A DNA stretch of 64,000 nt from Pseudomonas sp. MH9.2 (GTDB lineage Bacteria; Pseudomonadota; Gammaproteobacteria; Pseudomonadales; Pseudomonadaceae), in contig NZ_CP133784.1 of assembly GCF_034353875.1 (NCBI RefSeq), positions 1,364,001-1,428,000 on the forward strand, given 5' to 3'. The notes under the pieces are model-generated. The model did no database searches. It saw only the letters and a list, made by a program, of their open reading frames with translations, and was not told the origin of the DNA. Positions 54,461 through 64,000 of the stretch are shown here, piece by piece. A program made the position numbers and the translations under genes. Every line of letters begins with the position of its first letter. Positions within the stretch are counted from its first letter, which is position 1.

Positions 54461-57103
54461 ATGCGCGCCAATTCGTCCGATTCCAATGAACCTGTCACCG
54501 CCACTCAACCGATTGCGCCGACTCGTTTGCACTGGTTGGAACTGCTGAGCAAATATCGCCAACCCTTGGGCCTTGCGGTAACGTTGCTCCTGTTCTCTAT
54601 TGCACTGATCGCCTGTCGTCATCTGTTGAGTGAGCTGGACCTCTACGCCCTGCACGATTCGCTGCTGAGCGTTCCGCTGCCCGCATTAGCCGGCGCCTTG
54701 GTCGCGACTGTCGTTGGCTTTGTGGTACTACTGGGCTATGAGTGGTCGGCCAGTCGTTACGCCAATGTTCAACTCCCTGCTCGTACGCTGGTCCTCGGCG
54801 GCTTTACCGCGTTTGCGATTGGTAACGCAGTAGGGCTGTCGCTGCTGTCTGGCGGGTCGGTTCGTTACCGGCTTTACGCTCGCCATGGTCTGGGCGCTGT
54901 AGAAGTCGCGCGCATGACCTTATTTGCCAGCCTTTCATTGGGCTGCGCCCTGCCCCCGCTTGCCGCCTTGGCGACCTTGAGCAATCTGCCGGCTGCTTCC
55001 GTTGCCCTGCATTTGCACACGTCAGTGCTTGCGTCGGTGGCCGTGACAATTCTCGCACTCAGTGCATTGTTAGCGGTGGGCATCTACCGCCGCCGTCTGC
55101 CCGAACAACCGATCCCGCATAACCTGCTGGTCCGTGCGGGGCGTCGCGCTCTTCGTCTGCCCGGCCTGAACCTGACGTTGATGCAATTGGTTATCACTGC
55201 GCTGGACGTAGGCGCTGCAGCCATCGTGCTCTATTTGCTATTGCCCGACGCCCCCCCCTTTGGTGCCTTCTTGCTGGTTTACCTGCTTGCTCTGGCTGCA
55301 GGCGTGCTCAGCCATGTGCCAGGTGGTGTAGGCGTGTTCGAGGCGATTTTACTCGCCGCCTTTGCCGACCAACTGGGCGCTGCACCCTTGGCAGCCGCCT
55401 TGCTGCTTTATCGCCTGATTTATGTGGTCCTGCCGTTATTGCTGGCGTGCGTGGCATTGCTGGTCACCGAAGCCCAACGCGTTTTGCCGACCCGCAAAGC
55501 TATACGCGTTGCTTCGGGTCTGGCTGCGCCGATCCTGGCGTTGCTGGTGTTTCTGTCGGGTGTGGTCCTGTTGTTTTCCGGTGCCACGCCTGAAATCGAT
55601 ACGCGCTTGAAACACGTTGGCTTTTTAATCCCACATCGCCTGATTGATGCCTCGCACTTCGGCGCCAGTTTGATTGGCGTATTGTGCTTGTTGCTGGCCC
55701 AAGGTCTGCGCCGGCGTCTATCGGCGGCGTGGATGCTGACGACGGTGTTACTCGTGGTCGGCGCAGTGCTGTCTCTGCTCAAGGGCTTCGACTGGGAAGA
55801 GGCCAGTCTGCTGACCCTGACCGCCGGGCTGCTGGGGATCTTCCGGCATTCGTTCTATCGGCCCAGCCGCTTGCTTGAGTTGCCATTCTCGCCGCTGTAT
55901 CTGGTGGCCAGCACGTGCGTGCTGGGAGCGTCGATCTGGTTGCTCTTGTTCGCCTATCAGGACGTACCGTACAACCATCAGCTCTGGTGGCAATTCACCC
56001 TCAACTCCGATGCCCCGCGGGCCTTGCGTTCAGCCTTGGGCAGCGCGGTATTGCTGGTGATCGTTTCACTGACCTGGCTATTGCGTACCGCACGTCCGGT
56101 CATTACCTTGCCCAATGCCGAAGAACTGGGCAAAGCCGCCGAGATCGTGAATGCTTCCGATCAGCCCGATGGCGGCCTTGTACTGACCGGTGACAAAGCA
56201 ATACTGCTACACCCTAGTGGCAAGGCCTTCTTGATGTACGCACGTCGTGGCCGAAGCCTGGTGGCCTTGTATGACCCGATTGGCCCAACACAGCAACGCG
56301 CAGAGCTGATCTGGCAATTCCGCGACCTGTGTGACATCCATCATGCTCGCCCGGTGTTCTACCAGGTGCGCGCGGAGAATCTGCCGTTCTACATGGACAT
56401 CGGCTTGACTGCGATCAAACTGGGCGAAGAAGCACGGGTCGACCTGAAGCGCTTTGACATCGACGCCAAAGGCAAGGAAATGAAAGACCTGCGCTATACC
56501 TGGAACCGCGGTGGGCGGGATGGCCTGTCGCTGGAGATCTATGAGGTTGGTCAGGCGCCGCTGGACGAACTGAAGGTGATTTCAGATGCTTGGCTTACCG
56601 GTAAAAATGTCCGAGAGAAAGGCTTCTCCCTGGGCCGCTTCAGCCCGCAATACTTGCAACATTTCCGCATAGCGATCATCCATTTCGAAGGCAAGCCTGT
56701 AGCGTTCGCCAACCTGCTGGAAACATCTCGACATGAACTGGCCAGCCTGGATTTGATGCGCTCTCACCCCGACGCACCCAAACTGACCATGGAATTCATG
56801 ATGATCGGCTTGATTCTGCACTATAAAGAGCACGGTTATGGACGCTTCAGCCTGGGCATGGTGCCACTTTCCGGCCTGCAGCCGCGACGCGGCGCACCCT
56901 TGACTCAGCGTCTCGGTTCTATGGTATTCCGCCGTGGCGAGCAACTGTATAACTTCCAAGGCTTGCGCCGCTTCAAAGACAAGTTCCAGCCTGACTGGGA
57001 ACCCCGTTATATGGCCGTGCCCGCCGGACTTGATCCGCTCGTGGCGCTGGCTGACACTGCCGCCCTGATTGCAGGCGGCCTGACCGGATTGGTGAAACGC
57101 TGA
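54461..57103 (+). CDS. mprF: Bifunctional aminoacyl-phosphatidylglycerol synthetase/flippase
   Basis: An 880-residue membrane protein that transfers an amino acid (alanine in P. aeruginosa PA0920) from aminoacyl-tRNA to phosphatidylglycerol and flips it, making the surface less negative and giving resistance to cationic peptides. The N-terminal 560 residues hold about 14 membrane helices (flippase domain; family motif SHVPGGVGVFEAILL near residue 285). The cytoplasmic catalytic GNAT-like domain (DUF2156, about 570-870) has TGDKAILLHPSGKAFLMYAR and the GFSLGRF/MVPLSGLQPR segments. AAGGAG lies 7 bases before the ATG. Its stop overlaps the next start by one base. Confidence 0.96.
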   Translation: MRANSSDSNEPVTATQPIAPTRLHWLELLSKYRQPLGLAVTLLLFSIALIACRHLLSELDLYALHDSLLSVPLPALAGALVATVVGFVVLLGYEWSASRYANVQLPARTLVLGGFTAFAIGNAVGLSLLSGGSVRYRLYARHGLGAVEVARMTLFASLSLGCALPPLAALATLSNLPAASVALHLHTSVLASVAVTILALSALLAVGIYRRRLPEQPIPHNLLVRAGRRALRLPGLNLTLMQLVITALDVGAAAIVLYLLLPDAPPFGAFLLVYLLALAAGVLSHVPGGVGVFEAILLAAFADQLGAAPLAAALLLYRLIYVVLPLLLACVALLVTEAQRVLPTRKAIRVASGLAAPILALLVFLSGVVLLFSGATPEIDTRLKHVGFLIPHRLIDASHFGASLIGVLCLLLAQGLRRRLSAAWMLTTVLLVVGAVLSLLKGFDWEEASLLTLTAGLLGIFRHSFYRPSRLLELPFSPLYLVASTCVLGASIWLLLFAYQDVPYNHQLWWQFTLNSDAPRALRSALGSAVLLVIVSLTWLLRTARPVITLPNAEELGKAAEIVNASDQPDGGLVLTGDKAILLHPSGKAFLMYARRGRSLVALYDPIGPTQQRAELIWQFRDLCDIHHARPVFYQVRAENLPFYMDIGLTAIKLGEEARVDLKRFDIDAKGKEMKDLRYTWNRGGRDGLSLEIYEVGQAPLDELKVISDAWLTGKNVREKGFSLGRFSPQYLQHFRIAIIHFEGKPVAFANLLETSRHELASLDLMRSHPDAPKLTMEFMMIGLILHYKEHGYGRFSLGMVPLSGLQPRRGAPLTQRLGSMVFRRGEQLYNFQGLRRFKDKFQPDWEPRYMAVPAGLDPLVALADTAALIAGGLTGLVKR

Positions 57104-58392
57104 TGATTCAACGCTACTGGCGATTTTTGCTCGCAGCCCTGATTGTTCTAGCACTGGTACTTGGCTTTTGGTTGTGGAATCGCCCTGAGCCTGAAGCAAG
57201 TCTCGAACACCTGACACTCGAGAATGGGGCAGCCCTGACCCGGGTCTTGCCCGGCACTAGCGCTAACGCTTACGTTGCCTTGGCCGTCCTGGCGGATGAA
57301 GGCCTGACGGACAAGCAACTGCTGGCACTGAGTCAGGACGCCGACGCCGAAATCGTGCAGGTAACCCTGCCCAAGGACAACTGCGCCCTACAGCAGCAAA
57401 CCCTCAACGCAGGCATAGAAAAGCTCAACGACGCACCCACACTGGTCGCGGGTATCGGCCCAGGCGCAACCCTGGCCTGGCGCTGGCTGGCGGGACAAAC
57501 CAACGACAAGGCTCAAGCGATCTCGGTAGGCTTCTCTCTTGAGCCACCTGGCTGCAATGACGCGCTGCCAAAAACCGCCGCACATGGACACTGGCTGGTT
57601 GCCTGGAACGACGGCCCGGATGATGCCGCTGCAACCTTCGTTCGTGATCAACCTAATGCCGAGAACAGCATCAGCGACTACGACATCCACCTGCCACAGG
57701 TACTCAACAGTCAACTTCGCCACCAATTGGTCGCCGATGACAATGACGGCGGCCTGAACATTCCCGTGGTGGAGGTGCCCGCCGGACAGACGACTGACAC
57801 CGTGACATTGTTCCTTTCTGGGGACGGTGGCTGGCGCGACCTGGACCGTGACGTGGCAGGTGAAATGGCCAAAATCGGCTACCCGGTAGTCGGTATCGAC
57901 ACCTTGCGTTACTACTGGCAGCACAAGTCTCCCGAGCAAAGTGCTCTGGACCTCGCCGAATTGATGGCGCACTACCGGCAGAAATGGGGCACCAAGCGCT
58001 TCGTGCTGACCGGCTATTCGTTCGGTGCCGATGTGCTGCCGGCGATCTATAACCGCTTGGCCCCTGATGAGCAAAAGCGCGTCGACGCTATCATCTTGCT
58101 GGCATTCGCGCGCAGCGGCAGCTTCGAGATCATGGTCGAGGGTTGGCTGGGGACCGCAGGCAAAGAGGCACCCACGGGGCCCGAGATGGCTAAGCTACCC
58201 GCTGATAAAGTGCTGTGCGTTTATGGTGCTGAAGAGGATGCCGAGAGCGGTTGCACCGAAACTACCGCCGTTGGCGAAAAGCTCAAGTTGCCGGGCGGGC
58301 ACCACTTCGATGAAAACTACCCGGCCTTGGCCAGGCGCATGATCGATGCCATTGAGAAGCGCCAAGGGAAAACCTCAGCCAAACAAGGCTGA
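57103..58392 (+). CDS. AcvB/VirJ-family periplasmic hydrolase, probable aminoacyl-PG hydrolase
   Basis: A 429-residue protein with an N-terminal signal anchor (RFLLAALIVLALVLGFWLW). The C-terminal alpha/beta-hydrolase domain (about residues 225-420) starts FLSGDGGWRDLDRDVAGEM, has the nucleophile elbow GYSFGAD and the catalytic His in GGHHFDENY. It belongs to the AcvB/VirJ virulence factor family. The P. aeruginosa equivalent PA0919, beside mprF, hydrolyses alanyl-phosphatidylglycerol, so it probably balances MprF. Its ATG overlaps the mprF stop (TGATG), so both are made together. A terminator follows. Confidence 0.92.
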   Translation: MIQRYWRFLLAALIVLALVLGFWLWNRPEPEASLEHLTLENGAALTRVLPGTSANAYVALAVLADEGLTDKQLLALSQDADAEIVQVTLPKDNCALQQQTLNAGIEKLNDAPTLVAGIGPGATLAWRWLAGQTNDKAQAISVGFSLEPPGCNDALPKTAAHGHWLVAWNDGPDDAAATFVRDQPNAENSISDYDIHLPQVLNSQLRHQLVADDNDGGLNIPVVEVPAGQTTDTVTLFLSGDGGWRDLDRDVAGEMAKIGYPVVGIDTLRYYWQHKSPEQSALDLAELMAHYRQKWGTKRFVLTGYSFGADVLPAIYNRLAPDEQKRVDAIILLAFARSGSFEIMVEGWLGTAGKEAPTGPEMAKLPADKVLCVYGAEEDAESGCTETTAVGEKLKLPGGHHFDENYPALARRMIDAIEKRQGKTSAKQG

Positions 58393-58420
58393 CCCACACT
58401 GCCTTCGCGCCACACCAACA

Positions 58421-58457
58421 AAAAGTCCCCGCAGCTTTGCAGCTCGGGGACTTTTTT
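58421..58457. terminator. Terminator after the mprF operon
   Basis: Stem AAAAGTCCCCG (58421-58431) with CGGGGACTTTT (58445-58455), an inner AGCT/AGCT pairing, and seven T residues. It separates the mprF operon from the convergent kup gene. Confidence 0.92.
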
Positions 58458-58483
58458 TGTTTCTGCACCTTACATGTCTACCC

Positions 58484-60382
58484 TTACATCTCTACCTGGG
58501 TGCCCAACTCAATCACCCTGTTGAACGGTAGATTGAAGAAGCGCAGATTACTGTTGGCATTCTTGAGCATGAAAGAGAACAGCCCTTCGCGCCAACGCGC
58601 CATACCTTCCAGCTTGGAAGCGATGACTGTTTCACGGCTGAGGAAGTACGTGGTGCGCATCGGGCTGAAGTCCAGCTCATCCAGATGGCACAGCTTCAGC
58701 GCAGCTGGCACATCCGGTTCGTCGATGAAACCAAAATGCAGGATCACCCGGAAGAACCCCTCTCCGTAAGCTTCGACCTCAAAGCGCCGGCTCGCGGGAA
58801 CGCGTGGTGAGTCCTCGTAAACTACCGTCAGCAACACCACTTGCTCGTGCAACACCTGGTTGTGCAGCAGGTTATGCAACAGAGCATGCGGCACCGCATC
58901 GGCGCGCGCAGTGAGAAATACTGCCGTACCCTGCACGCGATGCGGCGGTTGTACACGAATACTGCTGATAAAGATCGGCAGCGGCAGCCCCCCCTCATCG
59001 ATCCGATCCACCAGCAACTGTTTACCGCGCTTCCAGGTGGTCATCATGATGAACAAAGCAATCCCCGCCAAAACCGGGAATGCACCGCCCTGCACTATCT
59101 TCGGCACGTTAGCCGCAAAGAACAGCCCGTCGACCAGCAAGAAGCAAAGCAGTACCGGTACGGCCAACAACGGCGGCCATTTCCACAGTAGCAACACCAC
59201 CGCAGCCACCAGTATCGTGGTAATCAGCATCGTCCCGGTCACGGCAACCCCGTAAGCGGAGGCCAGCGCACTGGAAGATTCGAAACCCAGCACTAGCAAG
59301 ATCACACCCACCATCAGCGACCAGTTCACCGCGCCGATATAAATCTGCCCCTGGGCAGAGCTGGAGGTGTGCTGAATGTGCATGCGCGGGATGTAACCCA
59401 ACTGGATCGCCTGCAACGTCATGGAGAAAGCCCCGGAAATTACCGCTTGCGAAGCGATCACCGTGGCCAGGGTTGACAGAACGACCAGCGGAATCAGCGC
59501 CCAACTGGGTGCCAGCAGATAGAACGGGTTACGCGCGGCTTCAGGATTGTCGAGCAGTAGCGCGCCTTGACCAAAATAGTTCAGCACCAGCGCCGGCAGC
59601 ACCAGAATGAACCAGGCGCGGGCGATTGGCTTGCGACCGAAATGGCCCATATCGGCATAAAGCGCTTCGGCACCAGTCAGTGACAACACCACAGCACCGA
59701 GAATTGTCACGCCGATGCCCGGATGGACGACAAAGAAGCGCACGCCCCACGCAGGGTTCAGTGCGTTGAGCACCTCGGGATGCTGCATGATCCCGTTGAT
59801 CCCCAACGCAGCCAGTACCAGAAACCAGATGACCATCACCGGACCGAACAGAATGCCAATCCGCGCGGTACCGTGCCGCTGAATCAGAAACAGCCCTACC
59901 AGCACGATCAGCGACAGGGGCACGACCCAATGTTCGACACCCTTGAACGCCAGCTCCAGGCCTTCCACCGCCGAGAGCACGGAGATGGCCGGGGTGATCA
60001 TGCTGTCGCCATAAAATAGCGCCGCACCAAACAGACCGAAGACCACCAACGCACCGCGCAATCTGGGGTACGGCGAGGAGGCCCGCCGCGCCAGCGCGGT
60101 CAATGCCATGATCCCACCCTCGCCCTGATTGTCGGCCCGCAAGATGAACAGCACGTATTTAAGCGAAACAACCCAAATCAGCGACCAGAAGATCAGCGCC
60201 AGAATGCCGAGCACCCCGTCGTGGTCGACCTTTACCCCATACCCCCCAGAGAACACAGTTTGGAGGGTATACAGCGGACTGGTGCCAATATCGCCGTAAA
60301 CCACACCGACAGCTGCGATCAGCAGGCCCAAAGGCTTTGCCGGATGGCGCTCTGCATCTGCCTGACTAATTGCCTGACCCAT
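58484..60382 (-). CDS. kup: KUP-family potassium uptake protein
   Basis: A 632-residue K+/H+ symporter of the inner membrane. Twelve membrane helices lie in about residues 15-430, with the family signature [20 protein letters not shown] near the start, [22 protein letters not shown], and [21 protein letters not shown]. The cytoplasmic C-terminal domain (about 440-632) is complete. The ATG at 60382 has GGGAG 8 bases upstream; a longer reading to 60502 adds 40 unconserved residues. It is leftward and convergent with the mprF operon. Confidence 0.97.
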   Translation of the reverse strand: MGQAISQADAERHPAKPLGLLIAAVGVVYGDIGTSPLYTLQTVFSGGYGVKVDHDGVLGILALIFWSLIWVVSLKYVLFILRADNQGEGGIMALTALARRASSPYPRLRGALVVFGLFGAALFYGDSMITPAISVLSAVEGLELAFKGVEHWVVPLSLIVLVGLFLIQRHGTARIGILFGPVMVIWFLVLAALGINGIMQHPEVLNALNPAWGVRFFVVHPGIGVTILGAVVLSLTGAEALYADMGHFGRKPIARAWFILVLPALVLNYFGQGALLLDNPEAARNPFYLLAPSWALIPLVVLSTLATVIASQAVISGAFSMTLQAIQLGYIPRMHIQHTSSSAQGQIYIGAVNWSLMVGVILLVLGFESSSALASAYGVAVTGTMLITTILVAAVVLLLWKWPPLLAVPVLLCFLLVDGLFFAANVPKIVQGGAFPVLAGIALFIMMTTWKRGKQLLVDRIDEGGLPLPIFISSIRVQPPHRVQGTAVFLTARADAVPHALLHNLLHNQVLHEQVVLLTVVYEDSPRVPASRRFEVEAYGEGFFRVILHFGFIDEPDVPAALKLCHLDELDFSPMRTTYFLSRETVIASKLEGMARWREGLFSFMLKNANSNLRFFNLPFNRVIELGTQVEM

Positions 60383-60651
60383 TAACCACTCCCACAACCA
60401 TGACCTGGACTCCAAAAGCACGACACTGCGCCAGAGTGAGCCCCGTTTTAACAGATACCGATTAACACCATTGATGCGATTGAGCGTAACGCCGCGAAGC
60501 ATAGCGCAGCACTCGTCGTAATTCTCTGCATAAAGCTGGTCAATCTACGGTCCCGCCGCTAGAATTGCGCACTTTTTGATCAGCGGCGTACCAAACGCCC
60601 AGTCGGCACCCCAGCCATTTGCCCGGGCGCCACCCAATACCGAGGTTCGCT

Positions 60652-61989
<1,338 letters not shown>

Positions 61990-62006
61990 ATCAGCCTGTC
62001 GCTCGA

Positions 62007-62041
62007 AAAAAGCCCTGCCCTTCAACTGGCAGGGCTTTTTT
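62007..62041 (+). terminator. Terminator of rimO
   Basis: A perfect 13-bp stem AAAAAGCCCTGCC (62007-62019) with GGCAGGGCTTTTT (62028-62040), an eight-base loop and a T-run, 17 bases past the stop. It marks the end of the conserved core and the start of the type VI effector module. Confidence 0.95.
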
Positions 62042-62147
62042 GCAACTTAGGGAAAAGTCTTACCTCCTCCCACGCCCTCCGCCGACATAACCCGCGCTCT
62101 ATTCCCGTCATAGTCGTCGCTTTCGAGAAACGCGAAGGATTGTGCGA

Positions 62148-63020
62148 ATGGGATCGGCCACTGCTAAACGGATCGCACTGCCAGAAGATTTCCCCTGGCA
62201 ACAAAGCGTCGGCCTGCTGCTTGATGCGGTACAGGTCGAGAAGCTTTTGCCGCGTCTATTCGAGTGGGCCGAGACTCCAAGGGTAGACGTACTTTATCTC
62301 ACCACTCGGCTTGCCGAGTTTAGAGACCTATCCCCTTGTCTTGTCCGCCTGAAAGGTGCGGGCGACCCTGCACTGGCGCAGTTCCTGGAAAATGTCGATC
62401 AGCTGTGGGGCTTCCTGCTCGTCAGCGATGAGCCTTGGGAGCAAGTGGTTGCGCATCTGCGCTGGTTGACCGTCATTGAGCATCCGTCCGGGCAAGAAAT
62501 GCTGCTGCGCATGGCCTACCCGCCGGTGGCAGATGCCCTGTTTGGAACGGAATATCCAGACTCCATGCTGTTCGGTCCCTGCCAGCATATCTTCACCGCA
62601 GACCTTGCGCGTAGCGGCTGGCATCGCTACATCCGCCCCGGCGAAATGCCGCCCCCGAAACACGATGCGCCCTACCGGTTTAACGAAAAGCAATGGGACA
62701 GTCTCGACGACGCCAGCTTTCGCAAACGGGTGACCGAACTCTCCCGGCACATGAAGCACTACTTCCCTGACTACCAGGCTGAGTTAACGGATCAGCAGTA
62801 TCGGGAGCATCTGCAGGCGTTGGCGCGCCGTGCTGTCGAGCACGGTTTTGACTGTGAAAAAGAACTGTACCTGTACGCCAATGCCCATGGCTTTGTGGAC
62901 GAACAAGGGCTACGGAAAGACCCCGACATCGTCAGCCTTTTAGACCCTAAATCCAGTTTACCCAAGGCCCAGCGCATCGAACGCATTGCTGATCTGGCCC
63001 AGAAAAGGTGCCTGCCATGA
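62148..63020 (+). CDS. DUF4123 type VI secretion adaptor/chaperone
   Basis: A 290-residue protein with a DUF4123 domain (about residues 15-145). The family hallmarks are the N-terminal VGLLLDAVQVEKLLPRLFEW and, after the gap, FLLVSDEPWEQVVAHLRWL and MLLRMAYPPVADALF. DUF4123 proteins load type VI secretion effectors onto their VgrG spike; VasW of Vibrio cholerae, next to VasX, is an example. The C-terminal half (about 200-290) is helical. AAGGA lies 8 bases before the ATG at 62148. Its stop overlaps the next start (ATGA), so it is coupled with the effector. No vgrG lies upstream. Confidence 0.88.
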   Translation: MGSATAKRIALPEDFPWQQSVGLLLDAVQVEKLLPRLFEWAETPRVDVLYLTTRLAEFRDLSPCLVRLKGAGDPALAQFLENVDQLWGFLLVSDEPWEQVVAHLRWLTVIEHPSGQEMLLRMAYPPVADALFGTEYPDSMLFGPCQHIFTADLARSGWHRYIRPGEMPPPKHDAPYRFNEKQWDSLDDASFRKRVTELSRHMKHYFPDYQAELTDQQYREHLQALARRAVEHGFDCEKELYLYANAHGFVDEQGLRKDPDIVSLLDPKSSLPKAQRIERIADLAQKRCLP

Positions 63021-64000
63021 CCGATTTCATGACCCCTCGCGGTCATCTGGCCAATCTGGTCGCCCAATCCAAAAGCGCCACGCCCTTCGGCGAAGTCGGG
63101 GTTTGCCCACTCATGCAAACAACCATTCACCTGCTGCCGGTACGTTACGGCCTGGTTGAAGACGGTCTCGATCCGAGCGCTGATCTGGCGATGCCTTACA
63201 CGCTGCAAAGCCGCCCCTTGGGTCTACGCATGTTGCGTGACGGTTATCTGTACGTGATCGACAGCGCCACCGGCCTGAACGAGTACAGCATCAAGCAGGG
63301 GTCATTGGAACACTGGCTGTTCGACGGCAAGGAGGTCAAAGAGGATCACCGGACCCTCGCCCTGGGCGATCCTCCCGAAATGATCTTCTCCAAGAGCAGC
63401 GTCCTGCATGTCGCCTACTCGGAGGTGCAGTGGACCGTCGCCAAGTGCCGGCAGGTGCTCGATAGCGCCACCGAGCGCGAGCACTTCATGCAGTGCATCG
63501 ACCTTGCGCCGGTCAACAGCGAACACATCGTCGCGCCGCTGCTGCATGAGCGGCACGCGAAGAAATGGCTGGCCGAGGTGGTGCAGGATCACGATGCCCC
63601 TCATCAAGGCCTTACCCCGGAAGAAAACATTCCGTATCTGTGGGAACACCCACCGCTGTTTCGTCAGACCTTGATCGAGGAGCTGACCAGCCAGGTCAGC
63701 GATGATCACAAAAGCGACTTCCTGTTCCTCGCCGTGCGCGACGATATCGGCGTGATGCGCGACCTGGCGAACTATCAGGACAAGGTGGTGGGCTGGATCG
63801 ATGACTGGGCCCGCAGCGGTCAGGAAGCGGGCCACACGGAGCGTGATTACTTGCTGGGCTGCTACATCGAATCGCTGAGCCAGATCAGTGCCGCCCACCT
63901 CAGCAAGATGGCCGAGAGCACCGATGACCCTGCGCTCAAGGCGTTATTGCTTGATCTGCAAACGCTGCCCGAACCCCAGCGTGGGGAGACACGGCAGGCA
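63017..64000 (+). CDS. Type VI secretion effector, VasX/BTH_I2691-like, N-terminal part
   Basis: The frame starting at ATG 63017 stays open to the window edge: 328 codons with no stop, so the gene continues outside. The N-terminal region resembles the VasX N-terminal domain: HLLPVRYGLVED (residues 38-49) and LRMLRDGYLYVID (70-82), then alternating strands and helices (to about 330). Full-length members of this group run to about 1000 residues with C-terminal transmembrane, colicin-like segments that permeabilise target cells; none of that part is visible here. It overlaps the DUF4123 adaptor by four bases (ATGA), the arrangement of vasW-vasX. An immunity gene would be expected downstream. Confidence 0.82.
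   Translation, partial: MTDFMTPRGHLANLVAQSKSATPFGEVGVCPLMQTTIHLLPVRYGLVEDGLDPSADLAMPYTLQSRPLGLRMLRDGYLYVIDSATGLNEYSIKQGSLEHWLFDGKEVKEDHRTLALGDPPEMIFSKSSVLHVAYSEVQWTVAKCRQVLDSATEREHFMQCIDLAPVNSEHIVAPLLHERHAKKWLAEVVQDHDAPHQGLTPEENIPYLWEHPPLFRQTLIEELTSQVSDDHKSDFLFLAVRDDIGVMRDLANYQDKVVGWIDDWARSGQEAGHTERDYLLGCYIESLSQISAAHLSKMAESTDDPALKALLLDLQTLPEPQRGETRQA

Overview
The window is a chromosomal segment of a Pseudomonas species, most likely from the fluorescens/putida side of the genus rather than P. aeruginosa. This rests on the proteins (OprD-family porin, MprF with an AcvB/VirJ-like hydrolase, Pseudomonas-type TolA and Pal, YcgN/YcgL/RNase D cluster), on a gene order shared with other pseudomonads (aspS-yebC-ruvCAB-ybgC-tolQRAB-pal-cpoB-queE-queC; dapA-bamC-MBL-purC; mprF/acvB-like, kup, rimO), and on REP-like hairpins typical of the fluorescens group. 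Nearly all of it is core genome. No IS element, prophage, integrase, CRISPR array or rRNA was seen.

Layout. 0-9.6 kb: end of oligopeptidase B, a cyclic-nucleotide-binding-domain protein, a spermidine-synthase-like protein, a YajD-type HNH protein, a SpoU-class RNA methyltransferase, a peptidase-like protein with a broken zinc motif, YcgN, a nitroreductase, a D-2-hydroxyacid dehydrogenase, YcgL, RNase D and a methyltransferase. 9.6-19.1 kb: phosphoethanolamine transferase EptA, a glutamine-synthetase-like ligase, an FKBP isomerase, a putative porin, a GMC oxidoreductase and NAD-malic enzyme. 19.1-21.4 kb: a gene-poor, variable-looking stretch with three small orphan genes. 21.4-34 kb: uppP, tRNA-Ser(CGA), purC, an MBL hydrolase, bamC, dapA, gcvR, bcp, an AI-2E-family permease, a TusA-like protein, the periplasmic protease bepA, nadA, tRNA-Lys, and queC/queE. 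33.5-44.2 kb: one long leftward run holding the Tol-Pal envelope system, the RuvABC resolvasome, YebC/PmpR and aspS. 44.2-48 kb: a ribbon-helix-helix protein, two doubtful small membrane ORFs, a membrane-anchored cold-shock protein, SlyX and a HIT protein. 48-62 kb: an OprD porin, proS, an uncharacterised lipoprotein, dinB, a tandem pair of complete tRNA-fMet units, mprF with its AcvB-like partner, kup and rimO. 62.1-64 kb: the start of an accessory module, a DUF4123 adaptor overlapped by the first 328 codons of a VasX/BTH_I2691-like type VI secretion effector that runs off the window.

How the genes work together. Envelope maintenance dominates: Tol-Pal (constriction, outer-membrane integrity), BamC and BepA (outer-membrane protein assembly and quality control), UppP (undecaprenyl recycling), EptA and MprF (surface charge, cationic peptide resistance), and porins. 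A second group serves translation: aspS, proS, four tRNA genes, RNase D, RimO, a SpoU methylase and queuosine synthesis. The most interesting accessory signal is the type VI effector module at the right edge.
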